Assembly: GCF_024764835.1 (NCBI RefSeq)
Contig: NZ_JALIGE010000065.1
Location: 1 to 64,000 of the forward strand
DNA: 64,000 nucleotides
Direction of reading: 5' to 3'
DNA from: Scandinavium hiltneri
GTDB taxonomy: Bacteria > Pseudomonadota > Gammaproteobacteria > Enterobacterales > Enterobacteriaceae
The notes under the pieces are model-generated. The model was not told the DNA's origin, did no database searches, and saw only the letters and a list, made by a program, of their open reading frames with translations. The position numbers and the translations under genes were made by a program. Below, piece after piece: positions 53,863 through 63,470 of this stretch (positions are counted from its first letter, which is position 1; each line of letters opens with the position of its first letter).

Positions 53863-54756
53863 TCAGCTTTTTGGCGTACGGCGCAGGGTATAAAGTGCAT
53901 CGATAACGAACACCGCCAGCGCGACCCAAATAAACGCGAAAGTGACCATTTTATCCGCGCCCGGGGTTTCACCGTAAAACATCACTGCCAGAATGAACAT
54001 GAGCGTCGGGCCGATGTACTGGAAGAAGCCTAGCGTCGATAGCCGCAGTTTGGTGGCGGCACCGGTGAAGCACAGCAGTGGAATAGTGGTAACCACGCCT
54101 GCCGCCATCAGCAGCAGGTTCAGCGACCACGGGTTTTGCCCCATATGGCTGGTGGCGCTGTCGGCGATACCGAACAGATAAATGGCCGCCACGGGCAGTA
54201 ACCACAGGGTTTCCACCAGCATCCCTGTTTGGGCATCGACGGCAATTTTCTTACGCACCAGGCCGTAAAACGCAAAGCTGAACGCCAGCCCCAGCGCGAT
54301 AATCGGCAGCGAACCAAAGGTCCAGAGTTGCACCAGCACGCCGCAGGCCGCGAGGAAAACCGCTACCCATTGCATCCGACGGAAACGTTCCCCGAGGAAA
54401 ATCATCCCCAGCACGATATTCACCAGCGGGTTAATGAAATAACCGAGGCTGGCTTCCAGCATGTGCTGATTATTCACCGCCCAGATAAACAGCAGCCAGT
54501 TGCCGCCAATCAAAACCGCAGAAAGCGCCAGCAGAAAGATTTTCTTCGGCGTCTGGCACAGGCGCTTGATGCCGCTCCACTGACGGCTGATGCTGATCAG
54601 CGCCACCATAAAGAAGAATGACCAGATAATACGGTGGGTGAGAATTTCATCGGCGGGTACGTAATGAATGACTTTGAAGTACGCCGGTGCTACGCCCCAA
54701 ATAAAATAAGCGGCGAGGGCGAGTAAAACCCCTTGCCGCGTTTGTTTAGCATCCAT
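53863..54756 (-). CDS. rarD: EamA family transporter RarD
   Basis: The 297-residue DMT-superfamily protein has ten membrane segments in two EamA repeats. RarD is found next to recQ-region genes across enterobacteria, and its link to chloramphenicol sensitivity is only suggested. The substrate is unknown. It reads in the same direction as yigI, 49 bp downstream of it. Confidence 0.92.
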   Translation of the reverse strand: MDAKQTRQGVLLALAAYFIWGVAPAYFKVIHYVPADEILTHRIIWSFFFMVALISISRQWSGIKRLCQTPKKIFLLALSAVLIGGNWLLFIWAVNNQHMLEASLGYFINPLVNIVLGMIFLGERFRRMQWVAVFLAACGVLVQLWTFGSLPIIALGLAFSFAFYGLVRKKIAVDAQTGMLVETLWLLPVAAIYLFGIADSATSHMGQNPWSLNLLLMAAGVVTTIPLLCFTGAATKLRLSTLGFFQYIGPTLMFILAVMFYGETPGADKMVTFAFIWVALAVFVIDALYTLRRTPKS

Positions 54757-54805
54757 GGGAAAATCCGTTACATAAAAGTAAGGGGATGTTACCCGATTTT
54801 AACGG

Positions 54806-55273
54806 TTAACCCACCATATAAGTGGCGGTCGCGCTGGCGATATAAACCTGCTCTTCGTTGTGCAATTCGACGCGCGCGACCGCCACTTTATTACCCGCGC
54901 GCAGCAGGCTGCTGGTGGCGGTAAAACGGTTGCCCCGGCCTGGGCGTAGGTAATCCACGCGTAAATCGATGGTGCCCATTCGTGACAGGCGCTGGCGCAG
55001 TTCGTCTTCGTTGATGGTGTCGTGTCGGGTGAGCGTACTGCCCACGCAGACCAGGCCTGCGGCGACGTCCAGCGCCGAGGCAATCACCCCGCCGTGAAGA
55101 ATACTTTGCGCCCAGTTGCCGACCATCATCGGCTGATTGTTAAAGCTGAGCTGAGCGAAGGATTTCTCGTAGCGTTCCAGCTCCAGACCCAGCGCGCGGT
55201 TAAACGGCATGTGATACACAAAGATATCGCCTACCAGCTTTAACGCGGCTTCGGCGGTGAGTTCTGCGGACAT
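54806..55273 (-). CDS. yigI: Hotdog-fold acyl-CoA thioesterase YigI
   Basis: The 155-residue PaaI-type hotdog thioesterase has the motif ILHGGVIASALDVAAG near residues 58-73, where the conserved HGG is part of the active site. E. coli YigI hydrolyses medium- and long-chain acyl-CoA. Length equals the ortholog. It is divergent from pldA. Confidence 0.93.
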   Translation of the reverse strand: MSAELTAEAALKLVGDIFVYHMPFNRALGLELERYEKSFAQLSFNNQPMMVGNWAQSILHGGVIASALDVAAGLVCVGSTLTRHDTINEDELRQRLSRMGTIDLRVDYLRPGRGNRFTATSSLLRAGNKVAVARVELHNEEQVYIASATATYMVG

Positions 55274-55428
55274 AGCAACCTTTCCATTGGTTAATGAAAT
55301 GTTGATTTTATGCCTATGATTTGTTGATTTCTACTTTCGGAAACGATAACCGCGCAAGATGGCGATAAATCGGTAGAATGACAGCCGACTGATTATCCAA
55401 TAATAAATTTTGTTCAGGAGAACTCCCA

Positions 55429-56298
55429 ATGCGAACCAGGCTGGGTTGGTTGCTGGCAGTTACAGGGCTGCCGCTGTCCGTTTATGCACAGGAAGCGACG
55501 ATTAAGGATGTTCATGATGCGCCCGCCGTGCGTGGCAGTATCATCGCCAACATGCTCCAGGAGCACGACAATCCTTTTACGCTGTACCCATACGACACCA
55601 ACTATGTGATTTACACCGATACCAGCGACTTGAATAAAGAGGCCATCAAAAGCTACAACTGGGCCGACAATGCGCGCAAGGATGAGGTGAAATTCCAGCT
55701 GAGTTTAGCATTCCCGCTGTGGCGAGGGATCCTGGGCGATAACTCCGTTCTCGGGGCGTCATATACCCAGAAATCCTGGTGGCAGCTCTCCAATACTTCC
55801 GAATCCGCCCCGTTCCGTGAAACCAACTATGAACCGCAGCTGTTCCTCGGTTTTGCGACCGACTACCAGTTTGCAGGCTGGACGCTGCGCGACGTTGAGT
55901 TTGGCTATAACCACGACTCCAACGGGCGCTCCGATCCAACCTCCCGCAGCTGGAACCGCCTCTACACCCGTCTGATGGCGCAAAATGGCAACTGGATGGT
56001 GGAAGTGAAGCCGTGGTATGTGATTGGCAGCACCGACGACAATCCGGATATCACCAAGTACATGGGCTACTATCAGCTCAAAGTGGGCTATCACTTGGGT
56101 GATGCCGTGCTGAGCGTGAAAGGCCAGTACAATTGGAATACCGGCTACGGCGGCGCGGAGCTCGGTCTGAGCTATCCGATGACCAAACACGTGCGCATTT
56201 ATACGCAGGTTTACAGCGGTTACGGCGAGTCGCTGATTGATTACAACTTCAATCAGACACGTGTCGGCGTAGGCGTAATGCTCAACGATCTGTTTTAA
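55429..56298 (+). CDS. pldA: Outer membrane phospholipase A
   Basis: The 289-residue protein has a 20-residue signal peptide and forms a 12-stranded beta-barrel that removes phospholipids from the outer leaflet when the membrane is disturbed. The catalytic residues are His162 and Ser164 in NHDSNGRSDPTSRSWN, with Asn176. It ends in a C-terminal aromatic residue (Phe), as barrel proteins do. A terminator follows. Confidence 0.97.
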   Translation: MRTRLGWLLAVTGLPLSVYAQEATIKDVHDAPAVRGSIIANMLQEHDNPFTLYPYDTNYVIYTDTSDLNKEAIKSYNWADNARKDEVKFQLSLAFPLWRGILGDNSVLGASYTQKSWWQLSNTSESAPFRETNYEPQLFLGFATDYQFAGWTLRDVEFGYNHDSNGRSDPTSRSWNRLYTRLMAQNGNWMVEVKPWYVIGSTDDNPDITKYMGYYQLKVGYHLGDAVLSVKGQYNWNTGYGGAELGLSYPMTKHVRIYTQVYSGYGESLIDYNFNQTRVGVGVMLNDLF

Positions 56299-56316
56299 AC
56301 GTTGCACTCTTGCTCT

Positions 56317-56345
56317 CAGGCGCTGAAAATAGCGCCTGTTTTTAT
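56317..56345 (+). terminator. pldA terminator
   Basis: CAGGCGCT and AGCGCCTG flank GAAAAT, and five T residues follow. It lies 18 bp after the pldA stop and excludes the more upstream recQ starts. Confidence 0.88.
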
Positions 56346-56363
56346 TTCAGAATTGGGGTGAGT

Positions 56364-58193
56364 GTGGCGCAGGCGGAAGTGATAAATCAGGTATCGCTGG
56401 CAAGACAGGTTTTGCAGGAAACCTTTGGCTACCAGCAATTCCGCCCGGGTCAGGAAACCATCATCGAGACGGCGCTCGAAGGGCGTGACTGTCTGGTGGT
56501 GATGCCGACCGGCGGCGGGAAATCCCTGTGCTATCAGGTTCCCGCGCTGGTTCTCGACGGCCTGACGGTCGTTGTCTCACCGCTGATTTCATTAATGAAA
56601 GACCAGGTCGATCAGCTGCTCGCCAACGGCGTGGCGGCGGCCTGTCTGAACTCGACGCAGACTCGCGAACAGCAGCAGGACGTCATGGTGGGCTGTCGTA
56701 CCGGCAAAATCCGCCTGCTGTATATCGCCCCTGAACGTCTGATGCTCGACAACTTCCTCGATAACCTCAGTCACTGGAATCCGGTGATGCTGGCGGTGGA
56801 TGAAGCGCACTGTATTTCTCAGTGGGGCCACGACTTCCGTCCTGAATATGCCGCGCTGGGCCAGCTGCGTCAGCGTTATCCGACGCTGCCGTTTATGGCG
56901 TTAACCGCCACAGCCGATGACACCACCCGCAGCGATATCGTGCGTCTGCTGGGTCTGAACGATCCGTACATTCAGATAAGCAGCTTTGACCGACCGAACA
57001 TCCGCTACATGCTGATGGAGAAGTTCAAGCCGCTCGATCAGCTGATGCGTTACGTGCAGGATCAGCGTGGAAAATCCGGCATTATTTACTGCAACAGCCG
57101 CTCGAAGGTGGAAGACACCGCCGCACGTCTGCAAAGCCGTGGTATCAGTGCGGGTGCGTATCATGCCGGGCTGGAAAACACCGTGCGAGCCGATGTGCAG
57201 GAGCGTTTCCAGCGCGACGATTTGCAAATCGTCGTGGCGACCGTTGCCTTTGGTATGGGCATCAACAAGCCCAACGTACGCTTTGTGGTGCACTTCGACA
57301 TCCCGCGTAATATCGAATCCTACTATCAGGAAACCGGCCGCGCCGGTCGTGACGGGCTGCCTGCCGAAGCGATGCTGTTTTACGATCCGGCCGACATGGC
57401 CTGGCTGCGCCGTTGCCTCGAAGAAAAGCCCCCCGGACAGCTGCTGGATATTGAACGCCACAAGCTCAACGCAATGGGCGCGTTTGCCGAAGCGCAAACC
57501 TGCCGTCGTCTGGTGCTGCTGAACTATTTCGGCGAAGGCCGTCAGGAGTCGTGCGGTAACTGCGACGTGTGCCTTGATCCCCCGAAACAATACGATGGCT
57601 TACAGGATGCACAGATTGCGCTCTCAACTATTGGTCGGGTGAATCAGCGCTTTGGTATGGGCTATGTGGTTGAAGTGATTCGCGGCGCGAATAACCAGCG
57701 TATCCGCGAAATGGGCCACGATAAGCTCAAGGTGTATGGCATGGGCCGCGATAAAACCCATGAACACTGGGTGAGTGTTATCCGTCAGCTTATCCATCTC
57801 GGGCTGGTGATGCAGAATATCGCGATGCATTCTGCGTTGCAGATGACCGATTCCGCGCGTCCGGTACTGCGTGCCGAAGTGCCGCTGCAGTTAGCCGTGC
57901 CGCGCGTGCTGGCGCTCAAACCGCGCGTTGCGCAGAAATCCTACGGCGGGAACTATGACCGTAAGCTGTTCGCCAAACTGCGCAAGCTGCGCAAAGTCAT
58001 CGCCGACGAAGAAAATATCCCACCTTACGTGGTGTTTAACGACGCCACGCTGATTGAAATGGCCGAGCAAATGCCGACGTCGCCGGGCGAAATGCTTAGT
58101 GTGAACGGCGTGGGCGTACGCAAGCTGGAGCGTTTCGGACAAGAGTTTTTAGCGCTGATCCGTGCCCATGCTGATGGGGATGATGAGGAGTAG
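56364..58193 (+). CDS. recQ: ATP-dependent DNA helicase RecQ
   Basis: The 609-residue 3'-5' helicase of the RecF pathway suppresses illegitimate recombination. Walker A MPTGGGKS and DEAH box VDEAHCISQWGHDF are followed by the RQC zinc-binding cysteines (CGNCDVC, near residue 395) and a C-terminal HRDC domain. I chose GTG 56364 with GGGGTGA just upstream, giving the E. coli length; GTG 56358 is the alternative. An upstream ATG at 56310 lies before the pldA terminator and is unlikely. Confidence 0.95.
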   Translation: MAQAEVINQVSLARQVLQETFGYQQFRPGQETIIETALEGRDCLVVMPTGGGKSLCYQVPALVLDGLTVVVSPLISLMKDQVDQLLANGVAAACLNSTQTREQQQDVMVGCRTGKIRLLYIAPERLMLDNFLDNLSHWNPVMLAVDEAHCISQWGHDFRPEYAALGQLRQRYPTLPFMALTATADDTTRSDIVRLLGLNDPYIQISSFDRPNIRYMLMEKFKPLDQLMRYVQDQRGKSGIIYCNSRSKVEDTAARLQSRGISAGAYHAGLENTVRADVQERFQRDDLQIVVATVAFGMGINKPNVRFVVHFDIPRNIESYYQETGRAGRDGLPAEAMLFYDPADMAWLRRCLEEKPPGQLLDIERHKLNAMGAFAEAQTCRRLVLLNYFGEGRQESCGNCDVCLDPPKQYDGLQDAQIALSTIGRVNQRFGMGYVVEVIRGANNQRIREMGHDKLKVYGMGRDKTHEHWVSVIRQLIHLGLVMQNIAMHSALQMTDSARPVLRAEVPLQLAVPRVLALKPRVAQKSYGGNYDRKLFAKLRKLRKVIADEENIPPYVVFNDATLIEMAEQMPTSPGEMLSVNGVGVRKLERFGQEFLALIRAHADGDDEE

Positions 58194-58253
58194 TCAGCCG
58201 GGCAAAAAAGTGCCAGGATAATCACTCACTGAATCATTCCCCGCGAGTTTCCT

Positions 58254-58874
58254 ATGTTGATGTTATTTCTCACTGTGGCGATGGTGCATTTAATTGCACT
58301 GATGAGCCCTGGCCCAGACTTTTTCTTCGTGTCGCAAACGGCCGTCAGTCGCTCCCGTAAAGAAGCGATGATGGGCGTGCTCGGCATTACTGCTGGCGTC
58401 ATGGTCTGGGCGGGTGTTGCCCTGTTGGGTTTGCATCTGCTGCTCGAAAAAATGGCGTGGCTGCACAACATCGTCATGGTCGGCGGCGGTCTGTATCTGT
58501 GCTGGATGGGCTATCAAATGCTGCGCGGTGCGCTGAAGAAACGCGAAGCAACCCCCGAAACCCCGGACGTGGAACTGGCGCAGGGCGGTAAAAGTTTCCT
58601 GAAAGGGCTGCTGACCAATCTGGCGAACCCAAAAGCCATTATCTATTTCGGCTCGGTATTCTCACTGTTCGTCGGGGATAACATCGGTGGTGCGGAACGC
58701 TGGGGCATTTTCCTGCTGATTATTGTTGAAACTTTCGCGTGGTTTACGGTGGTGGCGAGCCTGTTCGCGTTGCCGACCATGCGCCGCGGCTATCAGCGCA
58801 TGGCCAAATGGATTGACGGTGTGGCCGGAACCCTGTTCGCGGGCTTCGGCATTCACCTGATCATCTCTCGCTGA
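58254..58874 (+). CDS. rhtC: Threonine efflux protein RhtC
   Basis: The 206-residue LysE/RhtB-family exporter has six hydrophobic segments and the conserved SPGPDFFFVSQTAVSRSRKEAMMGVLGI near the start. It exports threonine in E. coli. K-12 has rhtB and pldB next; here an ERIC element and a fimbrial cluster follow, so the conserved neighbours are displaced or beyond the window. Confidence 0.96.
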   Translation: MLMLFLTVAMVHLIALMSPGPDFFFVSQTAVSRSRKEAMMGVLGITAGVMVWAGVALLGLHLLLEKMAWLHNIVMVGGGLYLCWMGYQMLRGALKKREATPETPDVELAQGGKSFLKGLLTNLANPKAIIYFGSVFSLFVGDNIGGAERWGIFLLIIVETFAWFTVVASLFALPTMRRGYQRMAKWIDGVAGTLFAGFGIHLIISR

Positions 58875-58889
58875 TTTTCTGTCTCTGTC

Positions 58890-59016
<127 letters not shown>

Positions 59017-59295
59017 CATTCATAGGGGTGAGTGAGAGTTACTCGCACCCCTGCAACTCGAATTATTTTAGGCATATATTAATATATTAATATATTAATA
59101 TATGGAATGTGCTTATTTAACAATGCATTCTTAATCTGTTTCCCCGCTGCTTATTTTTTCTGAATGACTAATTAATTCTGCATGCCTTTAATTTTCGAAC
59201 ACCTACAGGTAAAATCCCATCCCTCGGGAGAAATGGATATTTCTTCATGTTGAGACACTGTGAATGACCACGCATCTATATATTAAGGACTCGAA
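59017..59295 (+). promoter_or_regulatory. Promoter region of the fimbrial cluster with an 8-bp tandem repeat
   Basis: An AGGGGTG hairpin (59024-59052) comes first. At 59074-59103 the unit ATTAATAT is repeated just over three times. The rest is AT-rich and without a gene. Such an AT tandem array 190 bp before a fimbrial gene could vary in number by slippage or bind a silencer such as H-NS. The exact promoter was not located. Confidence 0.5.
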
Positions 59296-59961
59296 ATGAA
59301 AAAACTGCTTCTTGTGGCGCTGATTGCCGCGGCTACCTCTTCAGCAATGGCTGCCCCAACCACCACGCTGCAAGTAAAAGGGGCGCTGATCATGTCTGCC
59401 TGTGTTCCAAACCTCAGCAATGGCGGTGTTGTTGATTATGGCAATATTGGTATCGGTGGTATGTCGGCAACAGACACTAATCAGATTGGCTCAAAAGATA
59501 TTACACTGACGATTACCTGTGACGCGCCGTCAAAAGTGGCCTTTACCATGATGGATGATCGTTCAGATAGCCTTCATGCGTTAGAGGTTGAAAGCGCTGA
59601 TGGCGCATCATCAACATCTGCGAGCGCTGTAGGGTTCGAGTTTGGACTGGGTAAAACAGCGAATAATGTGAATATCGGTGCTTATAACGTTCGTGTATCA
59701 AATGCAATAACGGATGGAGCTAATGCCGCAGATATTAGCAAAACTACGAGTGGGACCTGGAAGAATGGAGTGGGATTCATGGACTCAACTGGAGGCGCTA
59801 TCGCGACCGCAGCAGCGACAGGAACATTAACACCAGTCGCATTTACTACCGGCGTATTCCCGATGCAAATTTCGGCCGCTATTCAGGGCACCGACGTTTT
59901 AGCCATTAGCGATGATACCATCCTGGATGGTCAGGCAACCATCAGTCTGGTTTATCTGTAA
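59296..59961 (+). CDS. DUF1120 (GltF/YhcF-like) fimbrial subunit
   Basis: The 221-residue secreted protein has a signal peptide cut after AMA (residue 19) and two cysteines at 36 and 75, which should form the pilin-type disulfide. It is rich in Ala, Thr, Ser and Gly, with few aromatic residues, and ends in ATISLVYL, a good donor-strand-type C-terminal strand. The features fit the DUF1120 family found in GltF/YhcF loci. It stands alone between two direct ERIC copies and 343 bp before the chaperone, and probably is the major subunit. Confidence 0.8.
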   Translation: MKKLLLVALIAAATSSAMAAPTTTLQVKGALIMSACVPNLSNGGVVDYGNIGIGGMSATDTNQIGSKDITLTITCDAPSKVAFTMMDDRSDSLHALEVESADGASSTSASAVGFEFGLGKTANNVNIGAYNVRVSNAITDGANAADISKTTSGTWKNGVGFMDSTGGAIATAAATGTLTPVAFTTGVFPMQISAAIQGTDVLAISDDTILDGQATISLVYL

Positions 59962-59985
59962 TTATATTTTTCTGAATGATAAGTA

Positions 59986-60112
59986 TATACCCAAGTTCAT
60001 TCAAGTTGCAGGTAGGCGGCAACGGAGCGAATCCCGATGAGCTTACTCTAGTAAGTGATTCGGGTGAGCGAGGGTAGCCAACACCGCTGCAGCTTGAATG
60101 GCGACGGGTATA
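59986..60112 (+). repeat. ERIC (IRU) element between fimbrial subunit and chaperone
   Basis: This 127-bp ERIC copy starts 25 bp after the subunit stop codon, with ends TATACCCAAG and GACGGGTATA. It lies within the putative fimbrial transcript and may form a long hairpin or processing site in the mRNA. From 60113 to 60265 the sequence is AT-rich with no gene visible. Confidence 0.95.
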
Positions 60113-60265
60113 GAAGCGGAATAACTACTCCTGTATTTATCATATTGAATATTTATTATTATCGCATGGATTGGCGGAAATGAATGATATCACTAGCGGA
60201 TAACGCAAATATTAAATTGTCGCCAATCTGAAGCATCTGTATTTATTGCTTCAGTAACCCACTAT

Positions 60266-60284
60266 GTTCCCCTTTCTGGGGAAC
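60266..60284 (+). other. Hairpin upstream of the chaperone gene
   Basis: GTTCCCC-TTTCT-GGGGAAC forms a perfect 7-bp stem 20 bp before the chaperone ATG. Without a T run it is more likely an mRNA structure affecting stability or translation, a common way to separate pilin and assembly gene levels. Confidence 0.5.
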
Positions 60285-60304
60285 AATGACAGGATTAACT
60301 GAAT

Positions 60305-61018
60305 ATGTTTTTACGCTCAACGTTAACGCGTACCTTTTTATTGATGTTCCCTTTGCTGGGGGCCGCTATGCATATCGCACCGGTCTTGGCGGCGGGCGTA
60401 GTCCCGGAAACGATGCTGCTGCTGATTGAAGAGGCCGATATGGGTGGGACGATTAATCTGGTCAATACCGACCCCGTCCCCAATTTGCTCTACACCACCA
60501 TTACCGATTTGCCGGATGACAAAGGTACGCACTTGACAGTGACTCAACCTGTTGTGCGCGTAGAGCCAGGCCAGACTCAGCAGTTGCGTTTTATTTTGCG
60601 TACCGATGCACCACTCACCACCGAACATTTAAAACGCGTGGTGTTTGAAGGTATCCCGCCGAAAGATCCCTCCAAGAAAATGAAAGTCGGCTTCAACCTG
60701 CGTCAGGATATTCCGGTGCTCATTCATCCGAAGAGCCTGCCAGTGGTTAAAGATGCATGGACGTTACTTAACTGGTCTGCCTCCGGTAAAACCGTGACGG
60801 TGAAAAATCCCAGCCCGTATGTGGTACGTCTGACACCGGTTGTGCAAACCCTGCCTTCAGGGGCCACCGGTCATCTGGCAAAAACCTATATCCTGCCAGG
60901 CGAAACCATGACCGCCGCGTTGAATAAGGCGCCGGGTATGGACAGCCAGCTCAAATTTACCCCAGCCAGCCGTTATGGCATTGACGTGGCGAGTTTCACT
61001 GCACCGCTGAATAAATAG
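60305..61018 (+). CDS. Periplasmic fimbrial chaperone (PapD/YhcA type)
   Basis: The 237-residue protein has a signal peptide ending near AVLAA (residue 30) and two immunoglobulin-like domains. The first holds the subunit-binding edge strand region with VVRVEPGQTQQLRFILR, and NPSPYVVRLTPV is typical of the second. It delivers subunits to the usher by donor-strand complementation. It is 37 bp before the usher gene. Confidence 0.88.
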   Translation: MFLRSTLTRTFLLMFPLLGAAMHIAPVLAAGVVPETMLLLIEEADMGGTINLVNTDPVPNLLYTTITDLPDDKGTHLTVTQPVVRVEPGQTQQLRFILRTDAPLTTEHLKRVVFEGIPPKDPSKKMKVGFNLRQDIPVLIHPKSLPVVKDAWTLLNWSASGKTVTVKNPSPYVVRLTPVVQTLPSGATGHLAKTYILPGETMTAALNKAPGMDSQLKFTPASRYGIDVASFTAPLNK

Positions 61019-61055
61019 CGATTGTGTTGCTAAAGCTATCGGAATAGAAACCGTA

Positions 61056-63470
61056 ATGTTGACGTTATCTGCTGTAGCCCGTGAGATCCGTCGCGTATTG
61101 AGGGTCTCTGTTCCCGTGATATTGCTGATGAGCCCTCTCGCGCAGGCCAGGGAGTATACTTTTGATACTGATATTTTGCAGCATAGGGGTCTGAATACCG
61201 GCTTAAGCAACCATTTTGCGCACGAAGCAAAATATCTGCCGGGCACCCATTCTGTTTCCCTGCAGGTGAATGGTAAAGGTAAAGGTGTTCTGGCTGTACG
61301 TTTTGGGGCACAGGGCGAACTCTGCGTTGATAATGACTTCCTTGCTGCTGCCGGGCTCCAGCAGATTACAGAACCCGCGCCGCAAGCCTGCCATGACTAC
61401 CGTCAGGAATACCCTACAGCGACGATCACCCCGTTGCCGAATACCGAAAGCCTGCTGCTGGTGGTTCCACCGGAAGCCGTAAATAATGATCCGTATGCCG
61501 TGCCTGCTAACGTACTGCATGGTGGGACTGCTGCGGTGCTGAACTACAATCTGTTTGATGCCTCCAGCCGTTATGAAGGTGGCAGCTCGGATTATCGTCA
61601 GGCTTCTCTCGAAGGTGGGATAAATTTCGCGGACTGGCTGTTACGCAGTAATTATGTCGTGACTGACAATGACGGCAACATATCTGCTAACAGCTTATAT
61701 ACCTACGTTGCGCATACTTTTGTCGATCAAAAAATCGAGTTACAGGCCGGTCAGGTAAATGCCATTTCCGGCTTGTTCAGCGGTACGCCTATCACGGGCC
61801 TTCAACTTGCGCCAGCCAACGCCCTGATTGCCGGTAATTCCGGTGTTACTGTGAGAGGGATTGCCCGTGGTGCACAGGCGCGAGTAGAAGTCCGCCAGAC
61901 CGGGCAGTTAGTCTATTCCACGTTGGTGCCCGCTGGGCCGTTTACCCTCGATAGTGTGCCGATTGTGCGGACGAATACCGATCTGGATATCACGGTGGTA
62001 GAAACCGACGGTTCATCTAACCACTTTGTGATCTCCGCATCCACACTCAGAGCAAAACGACTTTCACGCCCACAAGGGTTATCGATATCCTTTGGTCAGG
62101 TCAGAGAGGTGGACAGTGACTATGCGAAACCGTTAGTGGCGAATATCTCTGACGGCTGGAGTTTGAGCCCACAATTTAATCTGACCGCTTCCGGCGTAAT
62201 GGCCGTTGACTACCAGGCGGCAGGTGCGCAACTGGACTATTTGCCATCAGATAGCTGGTCTCTCGGTGGCAGTGTGCTCACCAGTAATGCGTCTTTTGGT
62301 GACGCCAGAAGCGGCGTAAAAAGTGAACTTTCTACCAGCTATTCTCCGCTAACGTCGGTGTCACTTTCGCTTTCTGCTGCTAAATACAGTGATAATTACC
62401 GCGAACTTACCGATGCACTGAATAAAGACTATACGAGCTACCAGAGTAGCTATAACGCAACCATCAATTGGGAGCAGGCTTTACTGGGTACTTTTTCTCT
62501 CGGCTATAACCTGAATAAAGGCACCGAGGGAAATGATGATTCTCGTTATGTGAATGCCTCATGGGGGAAAACATTCAAATATGCTTCCGTGCAGATGAAC
62601 TGGCAAAGTCAGGTTGGCAGCACCGATGAGGACGAACAAGATGAAGACCTGTTTTACGTTAACGTCAGTATTCCGTTTGGTGAGCAAAATATCAGTACCC
62701 ACTATCGTCAACAAGGGGATGACAGTTCCGCAGGTGTGACAACCAGCGGCTCCCTGTCGCAGAACAGCGCTTATTCCCTGTCTGTTGACCGTGATCTTGA
62801 AGATAACAGCAATAGCTTCAATGGTAACCTCAACACCAACCTCCATTACACCCAGCTCGGCCTGGGGGCTGGAGGGGGATCTCATCACCAGAGCAATTAC
62901 AACATGACGCTGAGCGGTGGGGTGGTCGCGCACGATCATGGTGTTACATTCTCACCTTACAACGTAAAAGACACCTTTGCGATTGCTCGTCTGAGTGAGC
63001 CGGTGAGCGGTATCGAAATGTCCACTCCGCAAGGAACTGTCTGGACCGATGCCTGGGGGCAAGCCGTAGTACCGGGTATGCCGCTGTACCGTAACGCACG
63101 TATTGAGATAAATGGCAGCACGTTACCGAAAAGTATGGATCTGGCGAACGGCACCAAAGTGGTCGCGGTGGGGCATGGATCGGTCAGTGAGCTGGGTTTT
63201 AAGGTCCTTAATTCGCGGCGCGTGATGATTCGGGTAAAAAACACGGATGGAAAATTGCTGCCAAAAGGCATTTCTATTGTGGACCAGAAGGGGCGGTATG
63301 TCGTCACATCGGTGGATGACGGGCAGATATTCCTGAATGACATCGATGGGATATCAGCGCTCTACGCAACGAATGATGACGGTCAGCGTCAGTGTCAAAT
63401 CCACTGGAAATTAGCGGATAAACAAGACCCGGATGCCTTTTACGAACAAACAGGAGGCGTATGCCGATGA
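61056..63470 (+). CDS. Outer membrane fimbrial usher (YhcD type)
   Basis: The 804-residue usher has a signal peptide, an N-terminal chaperone-binding domain, the large beta-barrel with plug (about 130-650) and C-terminal domains ending with the cysteine pair CQIHW...GGVCR. TFDTDILQHRGLN after the signal sequence is the usual usher start. It is closer in length to the short YhcD-type ushers than to FimD or PapC. It overlaps the next gene by 4 bp. Confidence 0.9.
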   Translation: MLTLSAVAREIRRVLRVSVPVILLMSPLAQAREYTFDTDILQHRGLNTGLSNHFAHEAKYLPGTHSVSLQVNGKGKGVLAVRFGAQGELCVDNDFLAAAGLQQITEPAPQACHDYRQEYPTATITPLPNTESLLLVVPPEAVNNDPYAVPANVLHGGTAAVLNYNLFDASSRYEGGSSDYRQASLEGGINFADWLLRSNYVVTDNDGNISANSLYTYVAHTFVDQKIELQAGQVNAISGLFSGTPITGLQLAPANALIAGNSGVTVRGIARGAQARVEVRQTGQLVYSTLVPAGPFTLDSVPIVRTNTDLDITVVETDGSSNHFVISASTLRAKRLSRPQGLSISFGQVREVDSDYAKPLVANISDGWSLSPQFNLTASGVMAVDYQAAGAQLDYLPSDSWSLGGSVLTSNASFGDARSGVKSELSTSYSPLTSVSLSLSAAKYSDNYRELTDALNKDYTSYQSSYNATINWEQALLGTFSLGYNLNKGTEGNDDSRYVNASWGKTFKYASVQMNWQSQVGSTDEDEQDEDLFYVNVSIPFGEQNISTHYRQQGDDSSAGVTTSGSLSQNSAYSLSVDRDLEDNSNSFNGNLNTNLHYTQLGLGAGGGSHHQSNYNMTLSGGVVAHDHGVTFSPYNVKDTFAIARLSEPVSGIEMSTPQGTVWTDAWGQAVVPGMPLYRNARIEINGSTLPKSMDLANGTKVVAVGHGSVSELGFKVLNSRRVMIRVKNTDGKLLPKGISIVDQKGRYVVTSVDDGQIFLNDIDGISALYATNDDGQRQCQIHWKLADKQDPDAFYEQTGGVCR

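Noticed and set aside
59074..59103. AT repeat as an insertion-sequence scar or replication origin
   Set aside because: There is no transposase remnant, no target duplication, and no initiator boxes around it.
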